Part shown: positions 53,670-63,509 of the stretch, in pieces | How positions within the stretch are numbered: the first letter of the stretch is position 1 | How the letters are laid out: each line of letters starts with the position of its first letter | Assembly (NCBI GenBank): GCA_008000375.1 | Contig: SMOI01000004.1 | Coordinates: forward strand, 57,770 to 121,769 | Reading direction: 5' to 3' | Length of the DNA: 64,000 nt | Origin: Poteriospumella lacustris | Taxonomy: Eukaryota; Sar; Chrysophyceae; Chromulinales; Dinobryaceae | Made by a program: the position numbers and the translations under genes | Notes under the pieces: generated by a model | Seen by the model: only the letters and a program-made list of their open reading frames with translations | What the model was told of the DNA's origin: nothing | Database searches by the model: none

Positions 53670-55754
53670 ATGTTTGATAAAACAAAGACACTTGTCATAG
53701 TCTCGACAATTGCTTTCATCTTGGGAACGTTGCTCATTTCGAGGGTGTTTATTCAACATGGAAACAAAGGAATTCAGCAGTTTCGTATGCCTTCATTGCG
53801 GTCGCTTCCGTCGCGATTTCTGGCTGATGAATCACATCGCAAGCCTCGTGTGATCAAAACTTATCGTGGCAAAAGTGTTTATCTGCTTGATGAAGACAAA
53901 GTCAGGCATCATATCCCAGACTGGAGTACCTTTGTCGCCTTAGGCTTTGATGCCAGGGATATCTCCGCCGTCAGCGATGAAGAAATGAATTCCTACGTGG
54001 AAGGGAATCAACTCGATAGAATCCAAGCGACCCAAGCACACGACCCTTCTCATTCTTGCCCATGCACACCATTCTTTGACCCAGCGGAGCGTCGCAATGC
54101 GACCGCAGATCAAAGTCTGAACTTGTGTGTCGTTTCGTCTCCGTCCGGCCACAGGGTATTCGATACATTCATATCGGGACAAAAGAAATCCCATCATTTG
54201 CAGATCCGTTTCGTATCTCCTACAGCACGGCAGGAAGGGATTTCCGAAGATCTCTCTAAATCATGTGACGTCGTACTCGACGTCACCAGCAACACCACAC
54301 AAGCCTACGGCAAGTACATGTGTCCGGAAGTCTGTGTACCGGTACCCTACACGTTGCTGGCGGAAGAATGGTTGACAAATCCTGCACATTATTTTCACAC
54401 CCAGCAGGATGTACCAATCACATGTTCGTTGACGTGGCGACAGTTGTCAGAAGAATTACAGAAGAAGAACGGTGTATCGTCCAAGGCGGCGGACGTTCCG
54501 CCATCGACTTTGTCGGTTGTCCGTGCGGTAGTCATGCGACGGCTACAAGAATGCAAGGAAGAAATCTATTGGCCCAATTTGGGTCATTCATCGACCATCT
54601 CCCGTGGGATATTACCCAAACGAAAAGTTGGCGGGTTGATCATTTGGGTAGGCTCACGCACACGATACGAGTTGCTGGAAGCACAAGCCGCCATCTTGCG
54701 TGACGAAGTATACGAATCGACATCCACTGCCACCTCCTCTTCCTCCTCTTCACTATCTCCACGGAAAATGGAAGCGGATGAATGGGTGTCAAGCAATGGG
54801 TCGACGCCAGAGACGATCGATGTCGTGCAGCGGGTCATTGCGGGGTGGATGGCCTCGGAGGACCAGTACGGTTGTCGTTTGGGATCCACCTTATGCGATG
54901 ACGGCTTGATTCATGGCACCAATTATTACCATTACGGGATGCCACAAACACGATTGAATGTCGCCAATGCAGGCTGGGCGTGTGCACAACGACGACCGTT
55001 GCGTGCCTTGGCCCATGCCTTGCAGTTGTACGATCCCGACTACGTCTTACTGGGCGATGACGATACCTTTGTCTCGATGCATATGCTGCGCTCCGCTGGA
55101 TTTCAAGAATATGTTCGCACTACATTGATACGCTCTCCATTGATCCTCGGCCAGTTGTCACAAGGTCGTAAGATCACGAAGCGTGGCTTCTACTATGGTG
55201 GTGCAGGGTATCTCTTGAGTCGTCCCGCGTTAGATCGATTGAATGGATACTATTTGTTTGGTCCCGAACAAGCAGGGTCATTCTTCATCGATTTCAATCA
55301 AATGTTGGATTTGAACATGCTGTACGAGTTGGGTGACCTGGCGAATCGGTATTGTCCAGAGTGTGTGCGCGTGGCGGATACGAAGGCATCCACCTCGACG
55401 TTCTCCACGACTTGGCAACGTGGACAACTGGGTCTATTGGCCAATTCCTCGGTACGGATCGTCGATTTATGTGTGAATACGATGGCGGGGGAGCATACGT
55501 GTTTCCACAGTGACCATTCCGTGACACGCTGCTTAGCCCATGGGGTGCTGGCGGATATATTGGATATTTCGTGTGGAGGGACGCGTTTATCCGACAAATT
55601 GACCTTTGGCATGTGTATGGGGACAGCCTTCTGTAACCCCAAGGCACAGCTCACATGTCACCGATGGAAACCCAACCCAGACAACTACCTCGATGTGCCC
55701 ACCAATTTGGAGCAGTCGTCACCGTCGGACACCACCCACCTCGATGAAGAATAA
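53670..55754 (+). CDS. Fringe-like (GT31-type) glycosyltransferase, type II membrane protein
   Basis: 694 aa, single exon, starting at MFDKTK with a signal anchor at about 7-26. A small domain (about 58-115) reads 'YRGKSVYLLDEDKVRHHIP' then DWSTFVALGF, a pattern that also occurs beside other protist glycosyltransferases. The catalytic part is near the C-terminal half: 'VLLGDDDTFVSMHML' contains the DDD metal-binding motif of fringe/core-1 enzymes, and 'FYYGGAGYLLSRPALDRL' matches the GGAG block. A conserved 'CGGTRLSDKLTFG'-type Cys region follows. Acceptor is unknown; O-fucose or O-GalNAc glycans are the usual ones. Acts in the Golgi lumen. A Ser-rich insert at about 352-365 is local low complexity. 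Confidence 0.88.
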   Translation: MFDKTKTLVIVSTIAFILGTLLISRVFIQHGNKGIQQFRMPSLRSLPSRFLADESHRKPRVIKTYRGKSVYLLDEDKVRHHIPDWSTFVALGFDARDISAVSDEEMNSYVEGNQLDRIQATQAHDPSHSCPCTPFFDPAERRNATADQSLNLCVVSSPSGHRVFDTFISGQKKSHHLQIRFVSPTARQEGISEDLSKSCDVVLDVTSNTTQAYGKYMCPEVCVPVPYTLLAEEWLTNPAHYFHTQQDVPITCSLTWRQLSEELQKKNGVSSKAADVPPSTLSVVRAVVMRRLQECKEEIYWPNLGHSSTISRGILPKRKVGGLIIWVGSRTRYELLEAQAAILRDEVYESTSTATSSSSSSLSPRKMEADEWVSSNGSTPETIDVVQRVIAGWMASEDQYGCRLGSTLCDDGLIHGTNYYHYGMPQTRLNVANAGWACAQRRPLRALAHALQLYDPDYVLLGDDDTFVSMHMLRSAGFQEYVRTTLIRSPLILGQLSQGRKITKRGFYYGGAGYLLSRPALDRLNGYYLFGPEQAGSFFIDFNQMLDLNMLYELGDLANRYCPECVRVADTKASTSTFSTTWQRGQLGLLANSSVRIVDLCVNTMAGEHTCFHSDHSVTRCLAHGVLADILDISCGGTRLSDKLTFGMCMGTAFCNPKAQLTCHRWKPNPDNYLDVPTNLEQSSPSDTTHLDEE

Positions 55755-56284
55755 GCCACTGACGAAGAGGCGATGGAATCATTTCTTGTCTGGTCAGCAT
55801 TTTGGAGATTCCTCCGATATTTGGATGCTTCCGATTGCTCGTAGTGGAACGCTTCAAGTCTGCATGTCAGTAGTAAGTTGATCGATCGATAGGTGCCACA
55901 TCATCATCGCGTGCGGTGTCTGGTCCCCGACGATCTCTTGTTTGTAAATAATCCATATCCAACTTTTAACAAAACTCCTTTGCAGGACTAAAAGATCCAA
56001 CTCTACTCCATTGTTTTCATCAATAGATCGCCGTATGATTATAATAGCCTTATGAAATCCGAACAGCCTCTACACCACTGCTAACTGCTGCGTGTGGGCC
56101 CATCATCATCGTCGTCACCATGCACCTCGGGGCAGAACTCTCAATAGTCAATAGACTTATCTGTGGTCCACTATTATTCCATTGCGAATACTATTGACAC
56201 AAGTTATTCACAGACATCGGAATATGTTTTATTGGAGCAGCTGTTTGCAACCACCAACAAAGCAGTAGACGAAAAGAGTTGTGG
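55755..56284. other. Intergenic, 3' flank of the fringe-like GT and translocator promoter
   Basis: No coding frame, repeat or RNA gene identified in about 530 bp. Confidence 0.5.
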
Positions 56285-57694
56285 ATGACCCCCTCATCAA
56301 TTCGACATCAGCTACGACTTTTGCTTTTTGGTGTCCTCGTACTCTTATGCCTTGCAGCCAACAGCGTTCAAGGACATCGTGTATTTCTCGGCTCTCTACG
56401 TGTTGATTCTGATCAATTAAACAAGTTTCGACTTGTTGGCCGCGCGAGTGTAGACCAGCCGGTTCCTGCTGATCCGATAGAGGCCCAGCTGTCGTCCCCA
56501 CTTTCATCGCTCAACGCAAGTGGAGACACAACAACTGAATCAACCACACCAATAGATCGGATTATAGCAATTCCCTCATCGCTCTCGCCAACGCCAGTTA
56601 CAGTCACACGAAGAATTATGCAGCCGTATTTCACCCCGAAACAAATGCAGCTCATTGTCAAGCTGATTTGGTATTACTTCCTGTTGTACTTCTTCACAGT
56701 TGTTTACAACGTGGCCAACAAAAAAGTGCTGGAAAGCTTTCCAATGCCGTTTACCGTCGCAGCTAGTCAAGTGGCGATTGGTGTGCCACTGTTCCTCCCC
56801 TTTTGGGCGTGGCGACCTCCTCTACCCCACTTACTTTCGTTCTTATGCGGTAGATCCTCCTCAGATCATAGTGATGGCTTAACTCCATCGCTATTGGCGA
56901 AAATTGCTGCATGTCATGGCTTTGGAAACGTGGCAACTGTCATGGCGCTGACGTCAGGGTCCGTGTCGTTTGTCCACGTCATCAAAGCCGCTGAACCTTT
57001 GTTTTCCGCATTTTTGTCGGTCATCTTCCTGAACTCAAAGTTATCCACCTGGGCATATATCTCACTGATTCCTATTGTGATCGGTGTTGCCTTAGCCAGC
57101 ATCCGTGAAGTGTCGTTTTCCTGGTGGGTCTTCGGCACAGCGATGTTGTCGAACCTCCTCTACATGAGTCGTATGGTCTTCTCCAAAGCATCCATTCAAG
57201 GAAGTTCACCATCAAGCCCGGGTCCCAAACAACAGCATGCTAGCTTATCGGCTGTGACAACGTTCCGTTTGGTGACGCTGTCAGCTGCGCTACAATTGAT
57301 TCCCTGTGCCATCCTATTCGAAGGTAGCCGAGCGTCGCAGCTGTGGCGTACATTGCAGTCACAGCGACCGAGTGAGTTTTATTTTGTTTGGGCGAATTTG
57401 ATTATGTCGGGTGTGTCGTTCTATGTGTACAACGAAGTCGCCTTTTGGATTTTGGACCTGGTGCATCCAGTTACCGCGGCGGTCGGCAACAGTATCAAAC
57501 GAATTGTCTTGATTTTGGCGTCGATTTTGGTCTTTCATACGCCTGTGTCCGAATTAGGATGGATTGGATCCATTCTCGCCATCGGAGGTTCCTTGATCTA
57601 TGCTTTGGTGCAACAATGGACCCCAGCATCAGCTAGTAGCCCCACGGCGAGTAAACTGTCGGTGGAGGAGAGCAGCAACAAGCTGGAACCTTAA
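56285..57694 (+). CDS. Plastid phosphate translocator family protein (TPT/PPT-type) with signal peptide
   Basis: Drug/metabolite-superfamily antiporter exchanging phosphate for triose phosphate, PEP or sugar phosphates. 469 aa, single exon. Residues about 11-30 form a signal peptide (ending near VQG), then about 85 residues of Ser/Thr/Pro-rich transit-like sequence, then a carrier core of about 330 residues with eight to ten spans. Family blocks: 'YNVANKKVLESFPMPFT', 'HVIKAAEPLFSAFLS', 'SFYVYNEVAFWIL' and 'VGNSIKRIVLI', the latter with the Lys-Arg pair that binds phosphate. The bipartite leader fits a carrier of a complex plastid. Which sugar phosphate it carries cannot be read. ER/Golgi relatives exist, but the long leader and core blocks favour the plastid group. 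Confidence 0.88.
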   Translation: MTPSSIRHQLRLLLFGVLVLLCLAANSVQGHRVFLGSLRVDSDQLNKFRLVGRASVDQPVPADPIEAQLSSPLSSLNASGDTTTESTTPIDRIIAIPSSLSPTPVTVTRRIMQPYFTPKQMQLIVKLIWYYFLLYFFTVVYNVANKKVLESFPMPFTVAASQVAIGVPLFLPFWAWRPPLPHLLSFLCGRSSSDHSDGLTPSLLAKIAACHGFGNVATVMALTSGSVSFVHVIKAAEPLFSAFLSVIFLNSKLSTWAYISLIPIVIGVALASIREVSFSWWVFGTAMLSNLLYMSRMVFSKASIQGSSPSSPGPKQQHASLSAVTTFRLVTLSAALQLIPCAILFEGSRASQLWRTLQSQRPSEFYFVWANLIMSGVSFYVYNEVAFWILDLVHPVTAAVGNSIKRIVLILASILVFHTPVSELGWIGSILAIGGSLIYALVQQWTPASASSPTASKLSVEESSNKLEP

Positions 57695-58040
57695 GCACGC
57701 TTCTCCTTCCACAGAGCACATAATTAACAGTGGAAATCTCTTCTTTCTTTTCTGTGTATGGTCTTTGTATGAGTATACTGAGGTCGTACAGTGGCCAAAG
57801 AGAGTGCCGCATGATGCAGACGTGGTTGAGGTGGTCAGCAAGGCGGTGGAAGGCCATTAACAATCCGACTTTACAACAATAGAATTGATCTGTGCTCCAT
57901 TGCGTGCAAATGTAGAGGTAGAAGTTGTACGTTCAACATGTCTCGGTAGGAGAAAAAGTATGATAGTTGAGTGGAGCGGAGCTCGTGACCTCCGGCGTTT
58001 ACCACTGCTGTTGCTATGTCTACTGCAATTGTAAGAGACG
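57695..58040. other. Convergent 3' flanks of translocator and IF-1
   Basis: About 350 bp without supported coding or repeat content. Confidence 0.5.
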
Positions 58041-58562
58041 TTACTTATTTCGATAAGTTATTCGACCCCGCGTTGGATCGTACACCGAGACCTCTATTGC
58101 AACTGAATCACCAACAACAATTCGAACAAGATGCTTGCGGATTTTCCCAGATATAGTTGCAAGAACAACTTGCTTTGATGGTTCGACTTCCACACGGAAC
58201 ATGGCGTTGGGCAATGCCTCCATTACTCTCCCAGTGAGCTGAAGCAGTCATAGGTGAAATATAAGCAAAATAATGAAATTTACGCTCTCGAACCATGCGT
58301 TTACCTGAATGACATCGTCTTTTCCTTTCGGTGGTGTTCTATTTGTTGTTGGCGGATTTGCTCGACGTCCACCGGTAATTGCGAGAAGTCTTGCTGGAAT
58401 ACGCACAGGCACAGATCCGAGTAAACTTCTTCCCTCGATTTGCCTTAAGGGACGTATTTGGTGATCAGTCAAACCCTGTGAATGAAGCAGAAAGCCAGCA
58501 GCTACATCTATGATGATGAGGAAAATGAGGAAGAGCAGCACACTGAGCTTCAAATGCATCAT
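58041..58562 (-). CDS. infA: Bacterial-type translation initiation factor IF-1, plastid-targeted
   Basis: Nuclear-coded IF-1 that would act on plastid ribosomes by binding the A-site of the small subunit. Exons 58562-58305 and 58238-58041 give 151 aa. The last 70 or so residues are a complete S1/OB-fold IF-1: DDVIQ, then across the splice '[18 protein letters not shown]', '[14 protein letters not shown]' and '[13 protein letters not shown]'. The leader starts MMHLKLS, has a 15-residue hydrophobic core and a predicted cleavage AAG|F at 23/24. The stretch after Phe24 is Arg/Ser-rich with few acids, like a transit peptide. A Phe at +1 is the mark of import into red-derived complex plastids. Start is the tandem ATG; the upstream in-frame TTG is ignored. 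Confidence 0.93.
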
Positions 58563-58754
58563 TCTTCGATCGACTTTCAAGTTTCAATGGGCATGATCAA
58601 TGTACTCTTCAACTTGATGCACATACAATTGAAGTGAGCTTTGCAATGCGATAAGTTATCCGAGATTCATTGCATTTTTCGTTGTTCGTTGTTCGATGAT
58701 CGGATCATCGTCTCACATATAGTCATCATCGTCGTCATGGCGACTTGCCCTCGT

Positions 58755-58785
<31 letters not shown>

Positions 58786-58787
58786 TT
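58755..58787. repeat. (TCG)n microsatellite
   Basis: About eleven TCG units upstream of IF-1 on its divergent side. No gene is assigned to the reading through it. Confidence 0.85.
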
Positions 58788-58994
58788 GTCGTTGCAGCGA
58801 CACTAGTTCGTTGGATACAGGGGCTCATACAATTCTATTCGCAATAGGAAACAACAATAATAATAGGTGCTGGAGCAGGCACGACAAACGGTGCAGAATC
58901 GAGAAACCAAGAATGCGACACTAAAGGGCAAGGGCGACAACGAGAGACACCGCTTTGTACGGAGACGGCTCCCCACCCAACCAACCATAGACGT

Positions 58995-59630
58995 TCTATC
59001 GATTCGTGATACTTCGATTGTATTAATGTGGATTGAGGTACCGGTATGTGAGCTATATTGTTGAAAGGATTTACTTCATGTTCAATAAATCAACGTGTCA
59101 CTTATCGGCAGATTTGTGGCTTTGGTTGAGGGGACTGAATGTGTGTTGTAGGTTCACGTGTGAGCAACTCGCAGTCCAAACGGTTGTTGCCCTGTCTTTT
59201 TGTTCGGAATATTAGAGCAATAAGTTGTGATTACCTATGCTCTTCTCAGATGAGCTAACTTGTTGACGTGTAGGGAGAGACCAGGAACTGTACACCGTAT
59301 CAATCGTGAGCTTTACCAGCCAAAGGACGAGAACCGGTGCACAAGCTGGGATGGGGAGCAACAACGCGTTCCTCACCCACTGGGTCACGCCCACAACTCC
59401 CCACACTGACATGCCGTAAGGAATCTACGGTGTTGCTCAGAAGGTACAAAAAGACATAGATACAAGACAAGACGCCACGTTCATATTCTCGACCAATGTG
59501 TATGGCAGCTTTGTTGCTTGTACGATCAACGAACTCAACGAAACCTCTACAAGACTTCGGTGAAATTGTCGGAGTTGACATTTTCAAAATAGCCAATCAT
59601 CATGGTGTGTTTGTTCACCATCACATATTA
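58995..59630 (-). pseudogene. Decayed partial copy of the gene at 61714-62702
   Basis: Long stretches match 61421-62494 with substitutions and large deletions. Shared pieces include the protein segments 'SNKAAI', 'LLSNTVD' and 'LRHVSVG', and about 300 bp of 3' flank ('CAGGAACTGTACACCGTATC', 'GTTGTGATTAC'). Frames are broken and the middle of the gene is missing. It abuts the stop of the ATPase gene at 59644, whose 3' flank it now forms. Confidence 0.85.
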
Positions 59631-59643
59631 TCAGAGAAGCTTC

Positions 59644-60569
59644 TCAATTGTAAAGGCTGACCACACCTTCTTCTTTCTCGACAGTTGCGAACTTGGACCA
59701 CTCATCTTCCCTTTGTTTCATGATATCACTGACGTCTTTAAATGTCAACAGATCTGGTTTCATGCTACTGTACCGAACAACTGACGAGATTGCGCCAGGA
59801 CCCCGTCGGGACGAAGCAAGCTCATCAATAATGTCGTCTGCTGCATTCGGTAACAATCTTTTGGCAAACTCCTTCGCTTGCTCAGTGCTCCAGCGCCATC
59901 GTGAAGATGCGATGGGTGCACAAATTTTTTCTTGTCCATTTAATTTAGAGGCTTGGGCAAATGCACGGGCGTTGGAAAACAGTATAAACACGTCGAATCG
60001 TCCTGAATTTCTGGCGCTGGTGGCTAAATCCACGATTAACTGACATATATCACCAGATAATTCCTTAGCATCAATCTGATCGATGACAATAATCGAGTTG
60101 TTTGGAAAATGGTCTCCAAACAATCCAAATTCCGATATACCAATGTCTTCCCGGAAGTGCTTCGCCACAAGGCTTGTGGAGTAGAAAACTTGTGCACCGC
60201 TCTGCTTCACATGCTTCCGCAAAGCTTTCGAGAAGTAAGTGGACTTTCCCGCTCCTTGGGGGCACCAAGAACAATAACGCCGCGAAGTGATGCTTCGAAA
60301 ACCAAACGCAGTAAATTTTCCAAATCCTCGAAATCGACCAACAGTGACGAATCAACGGAAATCGATTCGAATGATGAATCGCGAGATTTTTGCATTATTC
60401 TTCTGTCCACAACTTCCCTTTCTGTAGGGCGCCTGCAGTGATCATAGTGATCCTTGAGTACGATTCCCACCAAAGCTATCGATGCGGTATACAAAAAGTT
60501 TCCAACGGAAGTGGTGGTCGGAAGCCAAGCGGCCAAGTTTCCCACAATAGAAGTGGCCAAGAAAATCAT
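59644..60569 (-). CDS. AAA-like P-loop ATPase with one-base frame break in Walker A
   Basis: Two frames meet at a G5 run (C5 on the coding strand) at 60258-60262. Upstream, 60569 to the run encodes a hydrophobic N-terminus, a linker and RGVIVLGAP. Downstream, one base out of phase, the frame reads QGAGKSTYFSKAL and continues to 59644. With the slip ignored the product would be about 308 aa with Walker A at GAPQGAGKS, Walker B in 'SIIVIDQID' and a sensor-like 'FILFSN', typical of AAA/Orc-type ATPases. One missing C would explain it, so either a recent pseudogene or a homopolymer error in the assembly. N-terminal hydrophobic segments suggest membrane association. Biological role unknown. Confidence 0.7.
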
Positions 60570-61713
60570 TTCAGAATGTTAATGAAAACTGACGCAATCT
60601 TCTGATTCCTCTGGCTGTCAGTCAGCACATTCCCTGAGGCCCTGTCCCGACGATGGTTCAAAACAGCAACCTACACTGTACCGACAGACTTCCGGATCCT
60701 GTGTGAGTGTGTGAGAGCCATTGGCGTTACATTTTCCCGACTGTCCACTGTGTCATTCACACAAGCTCAAAGATATAACAATAATGCTTGCAGCTTCTAT
60801 CGGAGTATCGCCGGAACTCAGAACTCGGAATCGTCCAGATGCGCTGCCCACCACACAGCCATGCGTGTTATTATTATGCCAAGTTTCGCTTTGATTGTCG
60901 GTAGTTTGTAGACAACATATTCAGATACAAATTGCTAACTTTCCCAAGACACGCAATCCGACAGTGTCTGTTGTTTTACGCGTTACAGTGCTGTTGACCA
61001 GTTGGCTGTGGTCGAGCAAAGGGTTAGAACTACATAGAAACCTGGACAGTTGCGGTACGTGACAGCTTTATACCGGATACGATCTTGTCAGACTGCAAAC
61101 GGAGTCAGTCTGTTCTGGGTTTCTATCACCTTTAATATCCTTACTGACTGAGAATGGGGCAAGGACGGGAAGCTGGAGAAAGAATATGCATAGATGAAGA
61201 CTACTGCACAAGAGTTGGCCAGCTAACGGTAATTCGCTAATACCCGTATTAACCGATTTTGTATTTTCCAGAACCTACAGCGGAAAGATAGACTTTCTGA
61301 CACCAACAAAACTCATCAACACTCCGAATAAAAGACATTGCCAAATCCTTAAGGACTGCAAGCGACACAGCTTAGTACGGTTGCGACTCCTCAAACCTAC
61401 CATAGCCGTACTATAAATTCGGGACACTTCGATTGTATTGATGCTGATTGATTCACTTTCTCTTTATCTTCAACAAAGCAACGTGTACCTTTGCGACAGA
61501 TTAGTGGCTATGGTCGAGGGGATTTGTAATCGCCATAGCGTGTGTTGTAGGTTCACGTGTGAGCTACTCGTATTCCACGCGGTTGACGCCCTGTCGTCTG
61601 TTCGGAATATTAAAGCAATTAGTTGTGATTACATTTGCTCTTCTCAGATGAGCTGACTTGTTGACCTGTAGGGACCAGGAACTGTACACCGTATCAATCG
61701 TGACCTTTACCAG
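60570..61713. other. Intergenic, no gene seen
   Basis: About 1.1 kb. The part from about 61420 is 3' flank of the next minus-strand gene and is shared with the pseudogene region at 59000-59320. No RNA gene found; GGTTCAAA near 60654 lacks a tRNA context. Confidence 0.5.
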
Positions 61714-62702
61714 CTAAACATTGAGAATAGGGAGCAGCAGCACCGTGTTCACCCGCTGGGTCACGTTCACGACTTCCCAATCGTCGCTGAATCGATAACG
61801 CTCATCCAGTAGGTCTTGCAGCGATTCGATGAAGATCCCCACACTGACATGCCGTAAAGGATCTACGGTGTTGCTCAAAAGGTGCAAAAAGGCATAGATA
61901 CAAGACGCCACGTTCATATTCTCGACCAATGTGTTCCACGATTTGGATTCAGTGGAGACAATGGCATGCCGAATGGAGCTTGTCAACCGGCGGATAGCAG
62001 CTTTGTTGCTTGTCTGAAAAGAGTTAAGCAGTTTGATCAACGAACTCAACGGAACATCGACACCAGGGAGCGGGATCCTCTCAAAAGAATCGTCGTCTGA
62101 CTCGTCCGTGTCCTCGACATACTCACCACCCGCAACGAGGCTGCACAGTTGCCAATTCGATCGCCAGCTAAGCCGCTCAATAAAACTATCCAGCGTCATC
62201 TCTGCAGTAGGGTATACCAACGCATGATATCCGGATGCTGTGGGTTTCTTCCTTTCAAAGCGTGTCGGTGATTCTTCCAAAATGACTAAACCAAGGTCGT
62301 CTTGCAGGCAAGAAGAGACGAAGCAGGCTTGACCCAAATGCGAGGAATGCAGAACTGCATGCCACCCGGTCGTGCAAATGCACCCCTCTCTAGCAACACT
62401 AACACAGAAATGCCCAAGACTTCGGTAAAATTGTTAGAGTTGACATTGTCAAAATAGGCAATCATCTTTGTGTGTTTGTTCTCCATCACATATTCGGAAT
62501 CTTCTTGGGTGCCGTTTGTTTGGCTTATGCCGCGGTGGATAGTAGGTATGGAGTTTCTTGTAAATATGGATCCAGCGTTAAGCGAATTATAGAAGTGGAC
62601 ACCATGCGATTGGCCATTGGGCGGTGCTGAAGCCGTAGCGGCGGCTGAACTGGCGGCTTGTTCCGTCATTTCTGCCGAATCAGGTGTGGACGGTTCCTCC
62701 AT
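61714..62702 (-). CDS. Unrecognised protein, parent of the decayed copy; intron or frame break at 62286-62433
   Basis: Frame A runs 62702-62286 and frame B is open from 62433 to 61714, so the coding path must change frame within 62286-62433. Frame A starts with a Pro/Ser/Ala-rich segment (STPDSAEMTEQAASSAAA). Frame B contains 'TGWHAVLHSSHLGQACF', 'DDLGLVILEESPTRFERKK', an acidic 'EDTDESDDDSFERI', then helical sequence with 'ASCIYAFLHLLSNTVDPL'. A branch-like CTCTAAC and AG acceptors lie in the overlap, but no donor I tested keeps phase, so a one-base break is also possible. No family recognised. The existence of a decayed paralogue suggests this copy was once, or still is, functional. Confidence 0.5.
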
Positions 62703-63509
62703 ATCGATACTTCGGCGATTCGATGAATCACTACCTCAATATTGTGAGTATGAAAAACAATTCCGGATGGGAAACTTAGAAAAAATTGACGCAAGGGCGC
62801 CACCAGCAGGAATGGTGGGAATATCCCGCCGCTCCTCACAACGCACGTGTAGTACACGAAGAACGAAGTACAGACACACATCAGTCTGTACAGAGTACAG
62901 AGGGGCCTGTGAGGAGGCATGTCGGTCAGTACCGGGAGAGGAACCAGATTCTTTTTTTCACTTCTGTTACTACTATTATTCATCATATATGTCTGTGATG
63001 CCATCTTTTAATCATTTATCTTTCTTTAATATTATATGATAGAGCTCCTCCACTGCCATGGAGAAGCAGCGTTTGCTCTGACCTTAAGGGGCTCATCCAC
63101 GGGAGAACTATGGACAAACTACGCTTCTTGCCGATGTGAGGTTGCATCGACTGTTTATCTTCGGATGACAAGGCAATGCGCTGATAAGAGTGTCGTTTTT
63201 GACGATTGACGACCACGTTTGACGACTACATACCGGTACCGTATGTATGTAGTATACCTGGGTCCAAGTACTGTACCGCGGTGACCGACTGACGCATCGC
63301 CTCGAGATAGACGTTGGAATCTCCGCTGCAGTCGATATGACCTGTCCTGCTGTCCACGGGGTTCTATTCATTCAGCGTTGCCTTGGCTATCTTCCAGTCG
63401 AAAGAGCGTTCTGATTGGAGTGGGGAGTGGGACAATTCTCTTCAGCTCGGGGAATCTATCGACAGCATTGTATGCACAGGAGTCGTTGCGAGTGCAGAGA
63501 AACCCAACG
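62703..63509. other. Divergent promoter region
   Basis: Between the unrecognised minus-strand gene and the APC7-like gene. AT-rich around 62960-63040. Short frames only, no repeat or RNA gene seen. Confidence 0.5.

Noticed and set aside
60640-60680. Possible tRNA from a GGTTCAAAA box
   Set aside because: No acceptor stem or anticodon arm could be paired around it.
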